Assembly: GCA_002384725.1 (NCBI GenBank) | Contig: DGBF01000040.1 | Span: 1 to 37,194 of the forward strand | DNA: 37,194 nucleotides | Origin: Flavobacteriales bacterium UBA4011 | GTDB lineage: Bacteria; Bacteroidota; Bacteroidia; Flavobacteriales_D; Crocinitomicaceae | Direction: 5' to 3' | Shown: piece after piece, positions 33,256 through 37,194 of the stretch | Position numbering within the stretch: the first letter of the stretch is position 1 | How the letters are laid out: every line of letters begins with the position of its first letter | Program-made: the position numbers and the translations under genes | Notes under the pieces: model-generated | Told to the model about the DNA's origin: nothing | The model's database searches: none | Seen by the model: the letters and a program-made list of their open reading frames with translations, nothing else

Positions 33256-34590
33256 ATGTTTAAAAAAATATTGATTGCCAATAGAGGAGAAATAGCCTTA
33301 CGCGTCATTCGTACGTGCAAAGAAATGGGCATTAAAACGGTTGCCGTATACTCCACTGCAGACAAAGACAGTTTACCTGTTCGCTTTGCAGATGAAGCGG
33401 TTTGTATCGGCCCTCCGGAAAGTGCAAAATCTTATTTATCTATACCAAATATCATCGCAGCGGCCGAAATCACTAATGCTGATGCGATTCATCCCGGCTA
33501 CGGTTTCCTTTCTGAGAACGAAAAATTCTCAAAAGTTTGTCAAGAGAACGGTATCAAGTTTATTGGCGCTACACCTGAGCAAATATCAGGTATGGGTGAC
33601 AAAGCAAATGCAAAAGCAACCATGATAAAAGCTGGAGTACCGTGTATTCCAGGTTCTGTTGGGTTGTTGAAAGATGTTGCCGATGCGAAAAAACAAGCGA
33701 AAGCAATTGTTTATCCCGTAATCATGAAAGCCACTGCCGGTGGTGGTGGAAAAGGGATGCGTATCGTTTGGAAAGAAGAAGATATTGAAGAATTGTGGGA
33801 CTCAGCGCGGAAAGAATCGGCTGCTGCGTTTGGAAATGATGGTTTGTACATGGAAAAGTACATTGAAGAACCTCGTCATATTGAAATTCAAATTGCCGGC
33901 GATAAATTCGGCAATGCTTGTCATTTATCTGAGAGAGATTGTTCCATTCAACGTCGTCATCAAAAATTGGTTGAAGAAACTCCTTCTCCTTTTATGACGG
34001 AAGAGCTTCGTGAAAAAATGGGGGAAGCGGCAATTAAAGCTGCCAAAGCCGTTAAATATGAAGGTGTTGGAACAGTTGAGTTTTTGGTCGATAAAAACCG
34101 TGATTTCTACTTCATGGAAATGAATACACGTATCCAAGTAGAACACACAATTACGGAAGAAGTCATCAATTTTGACTTAATCAAAGAACAAATCAAGTTG
34201 GCCGCTGGCGAAAAGATTTCTGGAAAGAATTATTACCCAATGATGCACGCTATTCAGTGTCGTATCAACGCAGAAGATCCGGATCACGGTTTCCGTCCTT
34301 CTCCAGGAAAAATTACAGATTACCATTGCCCCGGTGGTCATGGAATCCGTATTGATTCTCACGTTCACGCTGGATACACAATTCCACCGTTTTACGATTC
34401 AATGATTGCCAAATTGATTGTTGTCGCACGTACACGTGACGAAGCAATTTTGAAAATGAAACGTGCTTTAGGTGAATACATCATCGAGGGCGTTAAAACG
34501 ACTATTCCGTTCCACGTAAAATTGATGGAAAACGAAGATTTCAATAAAGGAAATTTCACAACTGCATTTATGGATACTTTCAAGTATTGA
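33256..34590 (+). CDS. accC: Biotin carboxylase subunit of acetyl-CoA carboxylase
   Basis: A 444-residue ATP-grasp enzyme (E. coli AccC has 449) that carboxylates the biotin on AccB with ATP and bicarbonate. The N-terminal [20 protein letters not shown], the glycine-rich ATP loop [41 protein letters not shown] and the active-site [15 protein letters not shown] are all intact. It ends the operon: a strong terminator follows 28 bases after the stop. The carboxyltransferase genes (accA, accD) are not in the window. Confidence 0.97.
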   Translation: MFKKILIANRGEIALRVIRTCKEMGIKTVAVYSTADKDSLPVRFADEAVCIGPPESAKSYLSIPNIIAAAEITNADAIHPGYGFLSENEKFSKVCQENGIKFIGATPEQISGMGDKANAKATMIKAGVPCIPGSVGLLKDVADAKKQAKAIVYPVIMKATAGGGGKGMRIVWKEEDIEELWDSARKESAAAFGNDGLYMEKYIEEPRHIEIQIAGDKFGNACHLSERDCSIQRRHQKLVEETPSPFMTEELREKMGEAAIKAAKAVKYEGVGTVEFLVDKNRDFYFMEMNTRIQVEHTITEEVINFDLIKEQIKLAAGEKISGKNYYPMMHAIQCRINAEDPDHGFRPSPGKITDYHCPGGHGIRIDSHVHAGYTIPPFYDSMIAKLIVVARTRDEAILKMKRALGEYIIEGVKTTIPFHVKLMENEDFNKGNFTTAFMDTFKY

Positions 34591-34617
34591 TATTCATTTT
34601 TAAAACGAAAAATCCTG

Positions 34618-34646
34618 AACGCCAGTCAAATAACTGGCGTTTTTTT
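34618..34646 (+). terminator. Rho-independent terminator after accC
   Basis: A perfect nine-base stem, AACGCCAGT (34618-34626) with ACTGGCGTT (34633-34641), a six-base loop and a run of seven T residues (34640-34646). It closes the DUF177-accC operon. Confidence 0.92.
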
Positions 34647-34751
34647 GTGTAATGAAAAACAATTGTTTCGTGCGATGAGTAGCAATCTGGAATGTAATTT
34701 GAGAACGTGAACGCAGGTATAAATAGCTTTAAATAATTGGAAGCCCTATTA

Positions 34752-34889
34752 ATAAAGAAAAAAGTAGGAAGGCCTAGCAAAAGAACTGCTGAGGTCGTTG
34801 TAAAAAATATCAGAAGGCAAACAAGAAGAAAGTTCGGTTCTGAAGAAAAAATGAGTACTATTCTTTTCGATTTTAAATCCATCCCATAA
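34752..34889 (+). pseudogene. Remnant of an IS3-type transposase orfA
   Basis: In the gene-free gap 34591-34925, the frame 34752-34889 reads KKKVGRPSKRTAEVVVKN followed by IRRQTRRKFGSEEKM. This closely resembles the N-terminus of the OrfA helix-turn-helix protein of IS3-family elements, where the pattern continues to IRIVLEGLRGE. Here the similarity stops after SEEKM and the frame ends 12 codons later at TAA. No ATG precedes the conserved part; a TTG at 34737 is the only option. I see no orfB, inverted repeats or target duplication, so this is a decayed fragment. The rest of the gap (34647-34736 and 34890-34925) shows nothing else I can support. Confidence 0.6.
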
Positions 34890-34925
34890 TTTTCACTAAC
34901 TTAAATAAGAAAAGCGAAGTATAAC

Positions 34926-37194
34926 ATGAACCAAGCAACCGATTTTGCTGAAAAATTCATTCATCAAACATCACAACCTATATTCTTGACGGGTAAAGCG
35001 GGTACAGGAAAGACGACCTTTCTGCGCCATATTGTGGAATCAACGCACAAACAAACGATAATTGTTGCTCCAACGGGAATTGCAGCCTTAAATGCTGGCG
35101 GTGTAACCATCCATTCATTTTTCCAATTGCCCTTCGCTGGATTTATTCCAGATTTCAACGAAGATTTTCAAGTTAATGGCTCTGTAAAAATGGAATCAAA
35201 ACGAAGCTTAATTCGTCATTTTAAGATGAATAAGGAACGTAAACAAATTATGCGGAATCTTGAATTGTTGATTATAGACGAGGTGAGTATGCTGCGAGCA
35301 GATTTGCTAGACGCTATAGATTGGACCTTGCGAAATGTCCGCGATATCAACGAGCCATATGGTGGTGTTCAAGTCCTTTTCATTGGAGATTTGTTTCAAT
35401 TGCCCCCGATTATGAAACCGCAAGAATGGTCGATTCTACACAAGTATTATTCAGGCATTCATTTCTTCAATGCGCTGGTGATGAAAGAAAAACCGCCACT
35501 ATATATTGAGCTGAGTAAAATTTACCGTCAGCAAGATGATGACTTTATTCAAATACTTAACCACTTAAGAAACAACACATTAACATCACAAGATATAGAA
35601 AAATTAAACAAACACGTTCAGCCAAATTTTGATCCAACGAAAGAAGAAGGCTACATTACATTAACCACCCACAATGCAAAAGCCGATGAAATGAACGCTT
35701 CTGCCTTAGCAGCCTTGAAAGGTAAATCAACAAAGTTTCTTGCTGAGGTAGTAGATGATTTTCCCAACAATTTGTATCCCTTGGATGAAACGATGGAATT
35801 GAAAATTGGTGCGCAAGTGATGTTTATCAAAAATGATTTAACCCTTGAGAAGCGATTTTACAACGGAAAAATGGCGGTAGTTACCAAACTAGATAAAGAC
35901 GAAATAATAGTAGAATGTGTTGAAGATAAAAAAGTTATCATAGTAGATCCTTATGAATGGGAGAACGTAAAATATTCCACAAATTCGGATACTGGAGAAA
36001 TCGAAGAAGAAGTGGTTGGAACGTTTGTTCAGTATCCATTGAAATTGGCGTGGGCGATCACAGTTCACAAAAGTCAAGGTTTAACCTTCGATAAGGCTGT
36101 ATTAGAAGTTTCGCGTGTTTTTGCCCCCGGACAAGCGTACGTCGCACTTTCCAGACTGCGTTCGTTGGAAGGTTTGGTTCTGCTTTCTCCCATGAAAGTG
36201 AATGGATTACAAAACGATAAAAAGATCGTTCAGTATTCCTCACAAGGCGATAATCTGGACAAATTACCCGCCTTTTTGGAAACAACGAGTAACAATTTTC
36301 TATTCGACACTTTACAAGGGACATTTGATTGGGTCGAACTGGCTAGTCAATGGCAGTCGCATGAAGTGAGTTACATGGCGGCAGCTAAAAAATCAGAAAA
36401 AGCGAAGAACCATTCTTGGGCAGCGCTTCAAAAACAGATCATTCAAAACACCCTTGAGCCAGCTCGAAAATTTAGAAATTTCATTCAAAACCAATTTGCT
36501 CAACAAAAAATAGACAAGAATTACATTTTGGAGCGTACGGTTGCAGCAACAGATTATTTTTTACCTGTTTTTGTTTCAGTCTACTCTTCCGTCTTGAAAA
36601 AAATTGGAGAATTGAGTCGGCTGTCGAAAGTAAAAGATTATCAAGACGAGATCTATGAATTGGAAGAATCATTGCTGGGGGTAATCCTTCATCTCAAGAA
36701 AAGTAAAATCATTTTGGAAGCAAATGTGAATGGGATGAGCCTCACGAAGGAATCATTTCAAATTCCAGAAATTCAAAACTTTAAATGGACCAAAACGGAG
36801 GCCATTCGTCAGGAATTATTGAAAAACGGCGATATGTTCGCCGTTGCGGATGACTTTGACGATGATGTTTTCATGCGCCAAAAGACAACAAAGAAATCCA
36901 AGGGGAAAAAGGAACAGAAAGTCTCTACTTTCGATCAAACCTTGGATTTATATAGGGAAGGTATTTCAATTTCAGATATTGCTAAAAAACGAAAGCTATC
37001 AGAACGAACGATCTACGGTCATTTTGAAAAATTAATCATGCTCGAAAAAATCGAAGTGGATGATGTTGTTTCGGCTGAAGTTTTGGAGCTGTTGGATGAC
37101 CGAATTGATATCGATGACGCAAAAAATCTCACTGAATTGAAAGAACAAGCAGGTGAAGATATAAGTTGGGACGATTTGAGATTGTATCGAGCGG
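34926..37194 (+). CDS. PIF1-like DNA helicase with C-terminal helix-turn-helix (partial)
   Basis: An open frame of 756 codons from ATG 34926 that runs off the right edge without a stop. It is a superfamily 1 helicase of the PIF1/RecD-like group: Walker A GKAGTGKT (23-30), Walker B IIDEVSM (D118-E119), GDLFQLPP (D155-Q158), the motif V-like HKSQGLTF (381-388) and motif VI YVALSRLRSLEGL (405-417). Near residue 670 a C-terminal helix-turn-helix follows (REGISISDIAKKRKLSERTIYGHF). PIF1 helicases unwind DNA 5' to 3', including G-quadruplexes; the added domain may bind DNA. No -7 box is clear; the preceding gap ends in the IS3 remnant. Confidence 0.88.
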   Translation, partial: MNQATDFAEKFIHQTSQPIFLTGKAGTGKTTFLRHIVESTHKQTIIVAPTGIAALNAGGVTIHSFFQLPFAGFIPDFNEDFQVNGSVKMESKRSLIRHFKMNKERKQIMRNLELLIIDEVSMLRADLLDAIDWTLRNVRDINEPYGGVQVLFIGDLFQLPPIMKPQEWSILHKYYSGIHFFNALVMKEKPPLYIELSKIYRQQDDDFIQILNHLRNNTLTSQDIEKLNKHVQPNFDPTKEEGYITLTTHNAKADEMNASALAALKGKSTKFLAEVVDDFPNNLYPLDETMELKIGAQVMFIKNDLTLEKRFYNGKMAVVTKLDKDEIIVECVEDKKVIIVDPYEWENVKYSTNSDTGEIEEEVVGTFVQYPLKLAWAITVHKSQGLTFDKAVLEVSRVFAPGQAYVALSRLRSLEGLVLLSPMKVNGLQNDKKIVQYSSQGDNLDKLPAFLETTSNNFLFDTLQGTFDWVELASQWQSHEVSYMAAAKKSEKAKNHSWAALQKQIIQNTLEPARKFRNFIQNQFAQQKIDKNYILERTVAATDYFLPVFVSVYSSVLKKIGELSRLSKVKDYQDEIYELEESLLGVILHLKKSKIILEANVNGMSLTKESFQIPEIQNFKWTKTEAIRQELLKNGDMFAVADDFDDDVFMRQKTTKKSKGKKEQKVSTFDQTLDLYREGISISDIAKKRKLSERTIYGHFEKLIMLEKIEVDDVVSAEVLELLDDRIDIDDAKNLTELKEQAGEDISWDDLRLYRA

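Noticed and set aside
1..37194. tRNA genes, CRISPR arrays, prophage, toxin-antitoxin or defence systems.
   Set aside because: No cloverleaf-like sequence, regularly spaced repeats, phage structural genes or recognisable defence domains were found on either strand.

Overview
The window looks like chromosomal DNA from a Bacteroidota bacterium, most likely a flavobacterium (Crocinitomicaceae/Fluviicola-like, tentative). The DNA is AT-rich. Twelve starts are preceded by a match to the Bacteroidota sigma -7 box TAnnTTTG, and Shine-Dalgarno sequences are mostly absent. The cytochrome oxidase, DUF4292 and accBC/fabH/plsX neighbourhoods are typical of the phylum. I support 34 protein genes (33 complete, one cut by the right edge), one transposase remnant, three hairpin terminators, and several short dispersed or inverted repeats. 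I see no tRNA, rRNA, CRISPR array, prophage or intact insertion sequence.

Layout. 1-2107: a 145-bp MITE-like element, then a membrane sulfatase/LTA-synthase-like protein. 2208-4174: queA with a terminator, then a convergent family 2 glycosyltransferase. 4309-9539: a respiratory operon, cyoE (heme O synthase), two cytochrome oxidase subunit III paralogues with large soluble insertions, a subunit IV-like protein, two SCO proteins (one lacking the usual histidine) and a DUF420 membrane protein. Oxidase subunits I and II are not here. 9544-9808: a second, inverted copy of the MITE-like element and a long hairpin, followed by hemJ, so heme and oxidase biogenesis genes lie close together. 10345-12387 (minus): a GT-C membrane glycosyltransferase.

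12507-20124: an enoyl-CoA hydratase, a Wzx-like flippase, dUTPase, a sugar-phosphate nucleotidyltransferase, a TPR lipoprotein, a DUF4292 lipoprotein and an EnvC-like degenerate LytM protein. Many of these genes abut or overlap, which suggests co-expression and an envelope role for the last four. 20121-22773 (minus): ppk1 and a small lipoprotein. 22900-25418: a metallo-beta-lactamase-fold hydrolase overlapping a family 4 glycosyltransferase, then two small membrane proteins. 25548-27479 (minus): a YgiQ-family radical SAM protein. 27700-28659: an unrecognised lipoprotein.

28812-34590: pdxA, then DUF177-rpmF-plsX-fabH-accB-accC, a fatty-acid/phospholipid initiation cluster closed by a strong terminator. 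34591-34925 is a gene-free gap holding a fragment of an IS3-type transposase orfA. 34926 to the end is a PIF1-like helicase with a C-terminal helix-turn-helix, truncated by the window edge.

Most of the window is conserved housekeeping sequence. The points most worth following are the inverted MITE-like pair, the twin COX3 insertions, the degenerate SCO and LytM proteins, the IS3 remnant, and -7 boxes lying so close to start codons that the transcripts may be leaderless.
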